Positions 46,222 to 55,052 of a stretch of 64,000 nt of DNA are shown here, one piece after another. The notes beneath the pieces were generated by a model. The model made no database searches. It was not told the DNA's origin and was given only the letters and a program-made list of their open reading frames with translations. The first letter of the stretch is position 1. The number at the start of each line of letters is the position of its first letter. Source of the DNA: Rhizobium hidalgonense (GTDB lineage: Bacteria > Pseudomonadota > Alphaproteobacteria > Rhizobiales > Rhizobiaceae); the NCBI RefSeq assembly GCF_002914525.1, contig NZ_LODW01000045.1, positions 62,001 to 126,000 of the forward strand. Direction: 5' to 3'. A program made the translations under genes and the position numbers.

Positions 46222-47556
46222 ATGACGATAGAAAATGCAGCTTTGGCAAGACACCACTATCCGGCGGGCTACCATCGGCGGTCTGTGCCCCGGTGGCGCG
46301 TCCGGCGCGATGTACTGGCAAAGCTGGTCCTTACGATAGCGTTTTACGCGTCTCTCTGGCGGGCGACAGGCATGTGGTACGGCCTGCCTGCAAACTTCGA
46401 CGATGGCGCCGCGGTCGACCCGCTGCCGATGAAGATATTGCTTTACGGCCTTATCCCTTTGTCAGGCTTATATTTTCTGCTGGAACAGAAACAGTTCCTG
46501 CGGGTCTTCTCAAGGTTTTCGCCGTTCATCGTGGTTGTCGGCATTTCCTGCCTGACATCGATCGTCTTCTCCATTGACAAGACCGCATCCTTAAAGGGAT
46601 TGGCTGCGGTCATCGTTCTCGCCATCCCACCTCTTCTGTATCGCGCGCGCTACGGCAATGTCGAAGCCTTCAAAGTCCTCGGCCGTTTTGCGATTGCCGC
46701 CGCATTCATCAACGTTCTCTATACAGCGGCTTTCCCACAATTCGCCATCATGCGTGGCAGCTATGCGGGCATGGTCAAAGGCGCATTTTATCACAAGAAC
46801 ACGTTGGGGCAGTTTTGCTCGGTGAGTTTTGTCTGCCTGCTATCGACGGAGAAACTCGGCCGGCTTCGTTACAGTACCCTGATACGCTGGGCTGCAATGC
46901 TTTGCCTTCTCGCCTTGATTGTGGCAACGAAGTCCTCGACAGCTGTTGTCTTGACGATGTTCGGCAGCATGATGCTGTATGGCATTCGCGTTATTCACAT
47001 TTACCCGAACCGTCTTTTTCGTTCCTTCGTCGTTTTCCTGTTGTTCGTGATCATCGGGTTCGGCGCCAGCTTCGTTTACCTCGGCGTGGCTTCAGCGGTT
47101 GCGGAAGCATTCGGCAAAGATATTACCTTCTCCGGTCGCACCAATATCTGGGAACAGCTATTGCCGTTGATATGGGATAGGCCCCTAACAGGTTATGGGT
47201 TTGCGATGTTTCGTCAGCCCGATGTCATGGAAGAGTACGTCAAAGTTACCTTCGATGCACGATCGACCCATAACACCTATCTTGAGCTAGCGCTCAATAT
47301 CGGCATTCCAGGCGTTACCGCATGGACGTTGTTTGCGCTGACCCGCGTGTTCAGGAAGATGACGATCGTCGACCCCGATCCGGCAGAATCGGGCGCCAGG
47401 CGAAAGGAAATTGTCATCATCATCCTCATCATGCTTGGAGCCATGACCGAGGCAGGCATGATGCTGGCACCTTTCATTTGCTGGCCGCATATGGTCATCG
47501 CACTCTCGGAACTGCGTCCCAGGTTGCGGACAAACCGGAATCAACACCAGTCTTGA
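46222..47556 (+). CDS. O-antigen ligase/polymerase-like membrane protein (ExoQ/Wzy type)
   Basis: The 444-residue protein has about ten to twelve membrane segments and a periplasmic loop with FSGRTNIWEQLLPLIWDRPL and the motif STHNTYLELALNIGIPG, the landmarks of the Wzy_C/ExoQ family that polymerise or ligate polysaccharide repeats. The start is ATG at 46222 (a TTG one codon earlier also fits). With the beta-helix and acyltransferase genes downstream, a role in building a surface or exopolysaccharide is likely. Confidence 0.87.
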   Translation: MTIENAALARHHYPAGYHRRSVPRWRVRRDVLAKLVLTIAFYASLWRATGMWYGLPANFDDGAAVDPLPMKILLYGLIPLSGLYFLLEQKQFLRVFSRFSPFIVVVGISCLTSIVFSIDKTASLKGLAAVIVLAIPPLLYRARYGNVEAFKVLGRFAIAAAFINVLYTAAFPQFAIMRGSYAGMVKGAFYHKNTLGQFCSVSFVCLLSTEKLGRLRYSTLIRWAAMLCLLALIVATKSSTAVVLTMFGSMMLYGIRVIHIYPNRLFRSFVVFLLFVIIGFGASFVYLGVASAVAEAFGKDITFSGRTNIWEQLLPLIWDRPLTGYGFAMFRQPDVMEEYVKVTFDARSTHNTYLELALNIGIPGVTAWTLFALTRVFRKMTIVDPDPAESGARRKEIVIIILIMLGAMTEAGMMLAPFICWPHMVIALSELRPRLRTNRNQHQS

Positions 47557-47656
47557 GGGACAATGTGTTTGACGCCTGGCGGTAAAGCGCTCATTCCGCC
47601 GTTGTCGCGCATCGGTCAATTTTTGTCGACCGCCGGACCGGCATGCGACCAGTCGA

Positions 47657-48802
47657 TCAAATCGAGAGATAGCGCTTCTGCCAAGGTAGCATGTTTTCTT
47701 GCCAGGCGCGTGGCGTGAAATCGTCATAAGCAGTCTCAGCGATCGCCAACATCCAATTCTGCTCCTTGCGGGCCAATAGGACGCATGACAATTCCATGCC
47801 GGGTTCGACCGCAATGGAAGGCCGGTTGGCGCCCGGTATATCGATGCCCTTGTCACGCCACTGGATGCGGATTTCGTCGGGCTCGGTTGTCCATTCGCCG
47901 GAGGAAACGGAAGCCTTTCCGTCGGGGTTGAAGCGAAGCGGCGGCGCAGTCACGTTCAGAAAGCTGCCGTCATTGAAATAGTTGTCGTCAACTTCCCCCG
48001 CGGTCTCCTTCCCGTTCCCCTTCAGCAGAATGCCCTGCTTGCACCGCAGGAATATGTTGCGTCGAAAGCTTCCGGACCATGGTCGATTGGCGAAGAAAGC
48101 GATTTCACATTCGCTGATGACGTTATCGTGGATATTCATGTCTTTGCGAAACGCCAGATTTTGATCCGAATAACCGCTCAAACTCACGCCGCGATTGCTG
48201 TTCTCAATCCTGTTGTCATAAACATGGTGGCCGGCATGGCTGACTTGATCGCCAACGCCATAGCCGAAGGAATAATCGTTCATCCGGCCGTCGCGCATGA
48301 TATTGCTGCGCACCACCGCGTCGTCGCCGATCGATGAAAAAGAAAAATTCTTCCCGCCGATGAAATTATATTCAACCCGGTAATTTCGGGTCCTGCCGCA
48401 AACCAGCGCCCCCTTGTTCGAGGCGCTGGTCGGCCTCTGTAGAAAAAGGTTGCCCCGGACCACCACATTGGAACTGATGTTGGCGTCACGGTTTTGGTAG
48501 GCGAATTGGCAACAATCCGCTCCCTGGCCGGGCGCCTCGCCGACTCGGTTGTTCTCCAGCAACACATTCGACGTCATCGTCAGGTAAATGCCGTCGCCCG
48601 TCACATTTTCGGTTTCGCAGCGCCTTATGATAAGATTCTTGCCGTTGTGAAATTTGAAGCCACGCGGGGAATTCTTGACCACCACGTCTTCGACCACCGT
48701 ATCGGAAAACACCTGATAGGCGACGCCAATATCCTCAGCACCGTCAATGACCTGCCCACGGGTGGATGCTCCATGAATTTTCTTTCGCAGGATGGCGGGC
48801 AT
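47657..48802 (-). CDS. Right-handed beta-helix (pectate-lyase-like) protein
   Basis: The 381-residue protein is made of repeated N-x-I/V strands (NLIIRRCETENVTGDGIYL, NVLLENNRVGEAPG, NVVVRGNLFLQRP, GVSLSGYSDQNLAF), the pattern of parallel beta-helix enzymes that act on polysaccharides. No signal peptide is seen, so it may be cytoplasmic or exported by a type I system. AAGGAAG precedes the ATG. Context between a polymerase-like gene and an acyltransferase suggests polysaccharide processing; lyase, epimerase and hydrolase remain possible. Confidence 0.78.
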   Translation of the reverse strand: MPAILRKKIHGASTRGQVIDGAEDIGVAYQVFSDTVVEDVVVKNSPRGFKFHNGKNLIIRRCETENVTGDGIYLTMTSNVLLENNRVGEAPGQGADCCQFAYQNRDANISSNVVVRGNLFLQRPTSASNKGALVCGRTRNYRVEYNFIGGKNFSFSSIGDDAVVRSNIMRDGRMNDYSFGYGVGDQVSHAGHHVYDNRIENSNRGVSLSGYSDQNLAFRKDMNIHDNVISECEIAFFANRPWSGSFRRNIFLRCKQGILLKGNGKETAGEVDDNYFNDGSFLNVTAPPLRFNPDGKASVSSGEWTTEPDEIRIQWRDKGIDIPGANRPSIAVEPGMELSCVLLARKEQNWMLAIAETAYDDFTPRAWQENMLPWQKRYLSI

Positions 48803-49342
48803 CAGATCTTCCTTCGATAGGCTTGTCGCTCACAATAGTGAACTGTGGTATGGCGGATGTTTGAATATCTGAAAATTATCTTAACCTGAATGGCCGCTAT
48901 CTCCAGCGCGTTGAGGCCGCATCGCATCTCGGGCCCGAGATCGGCCCACTGCTGCACCGGGCTCGTCACACGTTCGCCCGATTTTTCCTGCATGGCGTCA
49001 TGACAACGCCGCCGCTGCGTTTCAGCAGCTCATTTTAATCGCCCGTCAGTCTTCTTCCGTGGCCTGAGTCGGGGACCGTTGAAAGGCAGCTGTTTGGTCA
49101 GTCACTGTTGAGCTGATGGACGCCATGCTTCTCCTCGCCGGCGTCCTTGGACCAATGGTAAAATAAACACTATCTCGAAAACCTGGATGACCTTGCGGCC
49201 GCTCGGCGCCCGCTCGCTGGGCCTTTTATCTGTGGGTAGAAACGCTTTTAAGGCGAGTAGTTTTCATTTTACGCTGACCCTGGTTGCATGTTGAACTGTC
49301 TCACGTTACGAAATCCTGGGAGGCCAAACACCGAGGCCGAAA
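48803..49342. other. AT-richer intergenic region in the polysaccharide islet
   Basis: The stretch separates the divergent beta-helix and acyltransferase genes and should contain both promoters. No frame with a ribosome site or a recognisable protein is visible. Base composition is more AT-rich near 49130-49300 than in the flanking regions, which may reflect transfer or a long regulatory region. Confidence 0.5.
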
Positions 49343-51187
49343 ATGATTACGCATCGTCAAGATATCGACGGCCTGCGAGCCGTAGCCGTCATTTTTGTGA
49401 TTCTTTATCACTGTGGATTCGATCGCATTCTTCCCGGCGGATTTATCGGGGTGGACATTTTTTTCGTGATTTCGGGATATCTGATTACGAAAATCATTCT
49501 CGCTGAAGCGAGCGATGGCCGATTTTCGATCGGCAACTTCTATAGCCGCCGAGCCAAACGAATTCTTCCCGCTGTCGTGGCCATGTATGCCGTTGTGATG
49601 GCGGTTTCGTATTTCACGATGCTGCCTGACGAAAGCCTGCGGGTCTTTAAGTCTGTTACCTCTTCCGCGCTCTTTGCTTCCAATGCCTACTTCTATCTGA
49701 CGACTGGATATTTCGATGATTCCGCGGAATTCAATCCGGTCCTGCACACATGGTCGTTGTCGGTCGAAGAGCAGTTCTACGTCATTTTTCCGCTGATCGT
49801 CATGGCAGCGAGCCGGTACGGGCGCAGGGCAACAGGGATAGCCATAGCGGGACTTTTCGCAGTCAGCCTCATTGCCGCAATGATCACCGTTCCAATCAAT
49901 CGCTCGGCAGCCTTCTATCTTGTGCAGTATCGCGCTTGGGAACTGCTGGTCGGCTCCCTCATCGCAGCACCGGCATTGAGGAAATTCGCCGATATGCGGA
50001 TCAACGGTGCGCTTTCGGCAATCGGCGCCTTGGCGATCTGCCTGAGCGCACTGTTTTTGTCAAAAACCTCTGAGTTTCCCGGGCTGATGGCCCTGCCCGC
50101 CACGGCAGGCACGGCTCTGATCATCTGGGCCGGTCCAGGCACGCTTGTCAGCAAGCTTCTATCATTGCGGGTCGCCACCGCCATAGGCTTGATTTCCTAT
50201 TCCCTCTATCTGTGGCATTGGCCGATCTGGGTGTTTTCGAACCAGTACGGGGCGTGGGAGCATGGCTGGCAATTGGTGCCGGTCGCTTTGAGTTTTGCCG
50301 TCGCCTATGTTTCGTGGCGATTCATCGAAACGCCGTTCCGAACGATGCGATACCGACCCATGGTGTCCGTGGCCGCCGGGGCTGCCTCAATTGCCTCCGT
50401 TGCAATGCTGGCATTCGTCGGGCAACTCGCCGCCAATCAAATGAAGGACGACAACAAGCTCGTTGAGCGGGTGGCGGAATTTGCCGATTACGACCCCTCG
50501 CAAGCCTTCCGCAGTGGAAAATGTTTCCTGACGTCGAACGACGGTATCGAAAAATACGATCGCGACGGCTGTTTGGCTCTCTCAGATAATCAGCAAAACA
50601 TAGCGCTCGTCGGTGATAGCCACGCCGCTCACCTATATCCTGGATTGAAGACGCTGCCGGGAGCCAACATCATTCAAGCCAACGCATCAGGATGCCGTCC
50701 CACGCTTGATGCCGAGGGCGAAGATCGGTGCGTGGAACTGATGAACTACGTATTCAAAGAGTTTTTGCCGAGCCACAAGGTCGATTTGCTCGTTTTGGCG
50801 GGACGCTGGACGGCAGATGACGTCAAACTCATCAGAAAGACGGTGGACTACCTCTCACCCTTTGCCAAAAAGATCGTCGTCTTCGGACCAGTGGCAGAGT
50901 ATAAATCCTCCTTGCCGCGGCTGCTCGCTCACTCTCTCTACGACAGGCAGCCATTTAAAGCCGCCGATCATTTGGCGCCTCGGCAGCACATCGGTGTCGA
51001 CATTCGGGACGCATTGGCCGGAAGCGGAGCACTCTATATCTCCACCTATAAGACCATGTGCAACCCGGACTGTGTCGTGTGGACACAAAACGGCGACCCG
51101 GTGCAATTCGACTACGGGCACTTCACCGCTGACGGCTCACGCCTGCTGATTTCAAAGGTCAAGCAGGACCTCACCGTTCAACGGTGA
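49343..51187 (+). CDS. Acyltransferase-3 with C-terminal SGNH domain (OafA-type)
   Basis: A membrane enzyme that transfers acyl groups to surface polysaccharide. The 614-residue protein has the acyltransferase-3 N-terminus (RQDIDGLRAVAVIFVILYHC, FFVISGYLITK), about ten membrane segments up to residue 375, and a periplasmic SGNH esterase-like domain (GDSHAAHLYPGL near residue 430, with a late DYGHFTADGS box). The two-domain layout is that of OafA. The target is probably the polysaccharide made by the neighbouring genes. Confidence 0.92.
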   Translation: MITHRQDIDGLRAVAVIFVILYHCGFDRILPGGFIGVDIFFVISGYLITKIILAEASDGRFSIGNFYSRRAKRILPAVVAMYAVVMAVSYFTMLPDESLRVFKSVTSSALFASNAYFYLTTGYFDDSAEFNPVLHTWSLSVEEQFYVIFPLIVMAASRYGRRATGIAIAGLFAVSLIAAMITVPINRSAAFYLVQYRAWELLVGSLIAAPALRKFADMRINGALSAIGALAICLSALFLSKTSEFPGLMALPATAGTALIIWAGPGTLVSKLLSLRVATAIGLISYSLYLWHWPIWVFSNQYGAWEHGWQLVPVALSFAVAYVSWRFIETPFRTMRYRPMVSVAAGAASIASVAMLAFVGQLAANQMKDDNKLVERVAEFADYDPSQAFRSGKCFLTSNDGIEKYDRDGCLALSDNQQNIALVGDSHAAHLYPGLKTLPGANIIQANASGCRPTLDAEGEDRCVELMNYVFKEFLPSHKVDLLVLAGRWTADDVKLIRKTVDYLSPFAKKIVVFGPVAEYKSSLPRLLAHSLYDRQPFKAADHLAPRQHIGVDIRDALAGSGALYISTYKTMCNPDCVVWTQNGDPVQFDYGHFTADGSRLLISKVKQDLTVQR

Positions 51188-51307
51188 GGTCGGCCCCTGG
51201 CGCGCTTACGCCCAACTGAATGAATGGACGGCGTATCGGCGCCGGTCGCTGAGGGCCGGTTCTATGGTTAGAAGTTAAACTGTCTCGATGGGCAGCCCAT
51301 CCGTGTT

Positions 51308-51958
51308 TTAGTCCAGAAACCGCCCATCCTGCAGAAACGACAGGGTCTGGCTCCACATGATCTTGTTGACCGGCAGGAAAGTGTGGTTGGCGGGAATGAC
51401 GATATGCGCCGCGGCACCGTCGAGACGGGTGCTCTCCACCGACACCTTTCCGTCACTCGGAACCCTGAGGCCGATGATCAGGGAAGAGACCGGGTCGATG
51501 GTCTTGTTCCCTGCGATGATGCCGAGTTCATAATCGACCGTGCCGAACAGCTTAGTCATTGCGGTTTGATCGGTAATGAGCTGCTGCCCGGCCGGTCCAT
51601 AGAACTTCCTGTAGAGTGGCCAGGTCTTGAGGAAATCGGCGATCTGGCTGCCGCTGTTCGGCGTTCCGACCATGACCACTCTTCCCAGGTTCGGCGGGCG
51701 ATGGTTCCTGAGAAAAGCACGGATGAGCAGCCCACCCATTGAGTAACCGACAAAGTGCAGACGGCCGTCGCCCGCCTCCTTCGCGGCTGCGTCGATCTGC
51801 GGCCGAACGAGGTCGACGAGGTCGCCGATCGAGAACCTGGTGGAGGGGTAACCGACATTGATAACCCGATATCCATGGCCGGACAGGAAGACCGCGAGCT
51901 TCTCCATACTTTTCTTCGTCCGGGCAATTCCGTGAAAAAGAATGACTGTGTCGTTCAT
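51308..51958 (-). CDS. Alpha/beta hydrolase, triacylglycerol-lipase-like
   Basis: The 216-residue protein begins MNDTVILFHGIARTKKSM, with the oxyanion HG motif, has the nucleophile elbow GYSMGG at about residue 75 and a likely catalytic histidine in VIPANHTFLPVN near the end. It resembles cytoplasmic lipase/esterase-like proteins of rhizobia (LipA/PGAP1-like). The ATG at 51958 is chosen; upstream in-frame codons would add residues without homology. Substrate unknown. Confidence 0.85.
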   Translation of the reverse strand: MNDTVILFHGIARTKKSMEKLAVFLSGHGYRVINVGYPSTRFSIGDLVDLVRPQIDAAAKEAGDGRLHFVGYSMGGLLIRAFLRNHRPPNLGRVVMVGTPNSGSQIADFLKTWPLYRKFYGPAGQQLITDQTAMTKLFGTVDYELGIIAGNKTIDPVSSLIIGLRVPSDGKVSVESTRLDGAAAHIVIPANHTFLPVNKIMWSQTLSFLQDGRFLD

Positions 51959-52030
51959 CTGGTGTCCATGCCGTACGAATTCGTTAGATCGGAATCGATT
52001 TAGGGATAAGTTGTGCGGCATTCAAACTGC

Positions 52031-52073
52031 TACAGCGTCCCTTGCGCAGCTGCAAAGACGCTCCGTGCTGCAG
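52031..52073. repeat. Rhizobium-type short palindromic repeat, copy 3 (diverged)
   Basis: A 43-bp element beginning TACAGCGTCCCTTGCGCAGC and ending CGTGCTGCAG, sharing its first ten bases (TACAGCGTCC) and its CTGCAG end with copy 1 at 31573. It lies 21 bp upstream of the lacI-type gene start. Confidence 0.55.
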
Positions 52074-52093
52074 AAAGAGAGAAGTGCGGGCCC

Positions 52094-53113
52094 GTGACGA
52101 CCAGCATCAGACATATCGCCAAACTTGCGGGAACGTCGGTCTCTTCGGTCTCGCGTGTGCTCAACAACAGCGGTTACGCCTCGCCTGAGCTCAGGGATCG
52201 CGTAGAGGCAGCGATCCGGACACTGAACTACACGCCCAGCAAGGGCGCCCGTATGCTGCGCGGTGCACCAAGCCGGATGATCGGACTGATGCTGCCGTCG
52301 ATCGACGTGCCGTTCTTCGGCATCCTCGCCCATGCCATCGAACAGGAATTGTTTCAGCACGGCTATCAGACGCTGATCTGCAGCACGGCGGAAAATATGG
52401 ATCACGAGGCGCGCTATATCTCGATGCTGCTTGCCCAGCGCGTCGATGGCGTCATCGTCGCAAGCGCGTTCGGCAGCATCGAGCATTTCGGGGTGCTGCG
52501 GGATGCCGGTATTCCCATCATCGCCATCGACCGCGAGCTGAGCGGCATCGCCGACGACGCCGTGATGGCCGATCACGAGGAAGGCGGACGGCTGATGGCG
52601 CGCCATCTGATCGGCCTCGGCCACCGGGCGATCGCCATCGTCGGGGCGCCGGCACACAGCCAGCCGATCCAGCTTCGCCTCCAGGGCGTCACGGCGGAAA
52701 TGGCCAAAGACGGCATCACGCCTGCCGTCGTGGCGATGGCGGAAGAGCACAGCTTTGCCGAGACCTACCGGCTGGCGCGGGAACTGCTGGCGTCCCGGCC
52801 CGAGGTCACCGCGATCATCGGCACCACCGACATTTCCGCGATTGCCGCAATCCATGCCATCCAGGATCGCGGATTTTCCGTTCCCAAGGACTATTCGGTC
52901 GTCGGCTTCGACGACCTGCCGGAGGCAGCCTATGTCTTTCCGCGGCTGACAACGGTCGCGCAGCCGATCCGCAATGTCGGGCAGCAGGCCGCACGGCTGC
53001 TGGAAGCGCTAATCGAGGCACAGCAGACAGGCGAGGGATTTCGGCAGGGTGCGATCGTCAAGGTGCCAGTCACGCTGATCGCGCGCGATTCCACCGGTCC
53101 GGTCCGCAGCTGA
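52094..53113 (+). CDS. LacI-family repressor of the polyol operon (GTG start)
   Basis: The 339-residue protein has an N-terminal LacI helix-turn-helix (IRHIAKLAGTSVSSVSRVLN, residues 5-24, then NSGYASPELRDRV) and a periplasmic-binding-protein-like sugar domain (IGLMLPSIDVPFFGILAHAI; GFDDLPEAAYVFPRLTTV). The GTG at 52094 gives the normal N-terminus; upstream frame is rejected. It converges on the dehydrogenase operon (stops 19 nt apart). Two LacI-type operators lie at the head of that operon, so this is its likely repressor; the inducer is unknown. Confidence 0.92.
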   Translation: MTTSIRHIAKLAGTSVSSVSRVLNNSGYASPELRDRVEAAIRTLNYTPSKGARMLRGAPSRMIGLMLPSIDVPFFGILAHAIEQELFQHGYQTLICSTAENMDHEARYISMLLAQRVDGVIVASAFGSIEHFGVLRDAGIPIIAIDRELSGIADDAVMADHEEGGRLMARHLIGLGHRAIAIVGAPAHSQPIQLRLQGVTAEMAKDGITPAVVAMAEEHSFAETYRLARELLASRPEVTAIIGTTDISAIAAIHAIQDRGFSVPKDYSVVGFDDLPEAAYVFPRLTTVAQPIRNVGQQAARLLEALIEAQQTGEGFRQGAIVKVPVTLIARDSTGPVRS

Positions 53114-53132
53114 GGCGAGACCCCGAAGCTGG

Positions 53133-54143
53133 CTAGGGCCGGACGATGACCTTGATCTCGCCCGGCAAGGGCGCGTTGCCCACCACCTCGGCGACCTCCT
53201 CGAGACCGATGGTTCTGGTGACCAATGCGTCCAGTTCCAATGCCCCGCTTGCGACCATTGCCGCAGCGCGCGAATGGGTGAAGGGGTTGAGGTAGGCGGG
53301 CCTGATATCGACTTCGTTGATCAGCAGATCGAATGGCAGAACCGGCACCTCGACACCCGCCGGCGTGACCCCGAAAAGCACGAAGGTGCCGCCGCGCCGC
53401 GCCATCTTCAGACCGCTTTGAAGCGTGTCGCTGACGCCGGCGCATTCGATCACCACATCTGCGCCGCCTTTCGTCACCTCCCGGACCGAAGCAATCGTAT
53501 CCGACGAGACCGGGTCGAAGGCGTTCGTCGCGCCCAGGTGCAGAGCGGTTTGGCGTCTCGATTGCTGACGCGTCACTAAAATAATCTTGGCCGCCCCGGC
53601 CAGGCGGGCCAGTTGCACCATCAGCAGGCCGATCACGCCGCCGCCGAGGATCGCCACGCCATCGCCCGGACGGATCCCTGCCTTATCGATGGCGTGGATA
53701 CAGCAGGCCAGTGGTTCGCTGAAGGCGCCGTGAACGGGATCGAGGTCGGCCGGCAGCATGAATGCTTGCGCCTGCGGCACCGCGACATATTCGGCAAAGC
53801 CGCCATCCCGCGTTACGCCGATGGCGGTGAGGCTCTCGCACAAGTTCGGCCGCCCTCGCGTGCAAGCCGGACAGGTGCCGCAGGCAATATTCGGATCCAC
53901 CGTCACCAGCTCACCGCCGGCAAAGCGGGAGACACCATCGCCAATCGCTTCCACGATGCCTGAAAATTCGTGGCCCAGGGTGACGGGGATGGAGGTCGGA
54001 TATTCGCCCTTGAACATGTGGCGATCGGAACCGCAGATGCCTGCCGCCACGACCCGGACAAGCAACTCGCCCGGCCCGGCAACCGGCTTCTCGACGCTGC
54101 GCATGGTCAAAGACCCGATCGACTCCAAGCGTACAGCTCTCAT
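53133..54143 (-). CDS. Zinc-dependent polyol dehydrogenase (MDR superfamily)
   Basis: A medium-chain dehydrogenase of 336 residues. Catalytic-zinc region ICGSDRHMFKGEYPTSIPVT with GHEFSGIVE, structural-zinc cysteines in CGTCPACTRGRPNLCE, and the NAD-binding GDGVAILGGGVIGLLMVQLA. It resembles the sorbitol/threonine dehydrogenase branch. In Agrobacterium C58 a PF00107 enzyme of a similar cluster oxidises D-altritol to D-tagatose; whether this one does the same is inference. GGAGGAG precedes the ATG. It is the last gene of its operon. Confidence 0.92.
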   Translation of the reverse strand: MRAVRLESIGSLTMRSVEKPVAGPGELLVRVVAAGICGSDRHMFKGEYPTSIPVTLGHEFSGIVEAIGDGVSRFAGGELVTVDPNIACGTCPACTRGRPNLCESLTAIGVTRDGGFAEYVAVPQAQAFMLPADLDPVHGAFSEPLACCIHAIDKAGIRPGDGVAILGGGVIGLLMVQLARLAGAAKIILVTRQQSRRQTALHLGATNAFDPVSSDTIASVREVTKGGADVVIECAGVSDTLQSGLKMARRGGTFVLFGVTPAGVEVPVLPFDLLINEVDIRPAYLNPFTHSRAAAMVASGALELDALVTRTIGLEEVAEVVGNAPLPGEIKVIVRP

Positions 54144-54199
54144 ACCACTCCTCCAGACCTCAAACTTGATTGCCTATTCCTGCTGATGAAGAGAAGCGC

Positions 54200-54988
54200 T
54201 CAGCTCATGACATTGCCGCCATCGACATTGTAACACTGCGCCACGATGTATGCTGCATCGGGCCCGGCCAGGAAGGCCGCCATCGCAGCCTGTTCCTCGG
54301 CGGCGCCAAATCGTCCGGCCGGGACGGCGGCGGCCACGCGGCGCTTGACGTCGCCGGGTTGCAAACCTTCCCGGCTGCCGAGTTTTGCATCGACGACGTC
54401 CCACATCGGCGTATCGACGACGCCCGGAGCGATGGCGTTGACATTGATTCCGTAGCGGATCAGCTCCAGAGCGCAGCTCTGCGTGATGCTGATGACGGCC
54501 GCCTTGGAGGCGCAGTAAGCCACGGCAGGTCCTTCGCCCCGGCGTCCGGCCTGGGACGAGAAGTTGATGATGCGTCCACCTGCCCCTCGTTCCACCATGT
54601 GCCGGGCCACGGCCTGCGTCATGAAAATCAGGCCTTCGATATTGACCTGAAATACTTTCGCCGTCCGCTCCCGGGATATCTCCAGGATCGACTCGACCTC
54701 GTAAATGCCTGCGGCATTGACCAGGATGTCGACCTGACCGGCGGCGGCAATGGCAAAACGCACCGTTTCGTCGATGCTATCCTGGCTGGTCACATCAAGC
54801 GCGACACCAAAGGCATGAGCGCCGATCGCTTCCGCCACCCGCGCACTGCGTTCACCGTCGAGGTCGGCGACGACAACCTTGGCGCCTTCGGCGGCGAAGC
54901 GTTTGCATACCGCTTTGCCGATGCCGCTCGCTCCGCCGGTGACCAACGCCACCTTGCCCAGGAGCCGGGCCGTTTCCGTGTAGCTCAT
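54200..54988 (-). CDS. Sorbitol-dehydrogenase-like SDR
   Basis: A short-chain dehydrogenase of 262 residues with the NAD site VALVTGGASGIGKAVCKRFA, NNAG-type motif ILVNAAGIYE and the catalytic Ser and Tyr-x-x-x-Lys in NFSSQAGRRG and AYCASKAAVIS. The C-terminal GPDAAYIVAQCYNVDGGNVM closely follows the Rhodobacter sorbitol dehydrogenase SmoS, so oxidation of a hexitol such as glucitol or galactitol is likely. The start at 54988 is set by this homology; the open frame runs further upstream. Confidence 0.9.
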   Translation of the reverse strand: MSYTETARLLGKVALVTGGASGIGKAVCKRFAAEGAKVVVADLDGERSARVAEAIGAHAFGVALDVTSQDSIDETVRFAIAAAGQVDILVNAAGIYEVESILEISRERTAKVFQVNIEGLIFMTQAVARHMVERGAGGRIINFSSQAGRRGEGPAVAYCASKAAVISITQSCALELIRYGINVNAIAPGVVDTPMWDVVDAKLGSREGLQPGDVKRRVAAAVPAGRFGAAEEQAAMAAFLAGPDAAYIVAQCYNVDGGNVMS

Positions 54989-55052
54989 CGCCCTGCTGCC
55001 TCCCCATCCAAACCGGCAAAGGCGCCGGACGCGGCTGCCGTAAAGAATAGCT

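Noticed and set aside
48803..48993. 63-codon minus-strand frame upstream of the beta-helix gene
   Set aside because: No ribosome site, no domain, and it lies in the probable promoter region.
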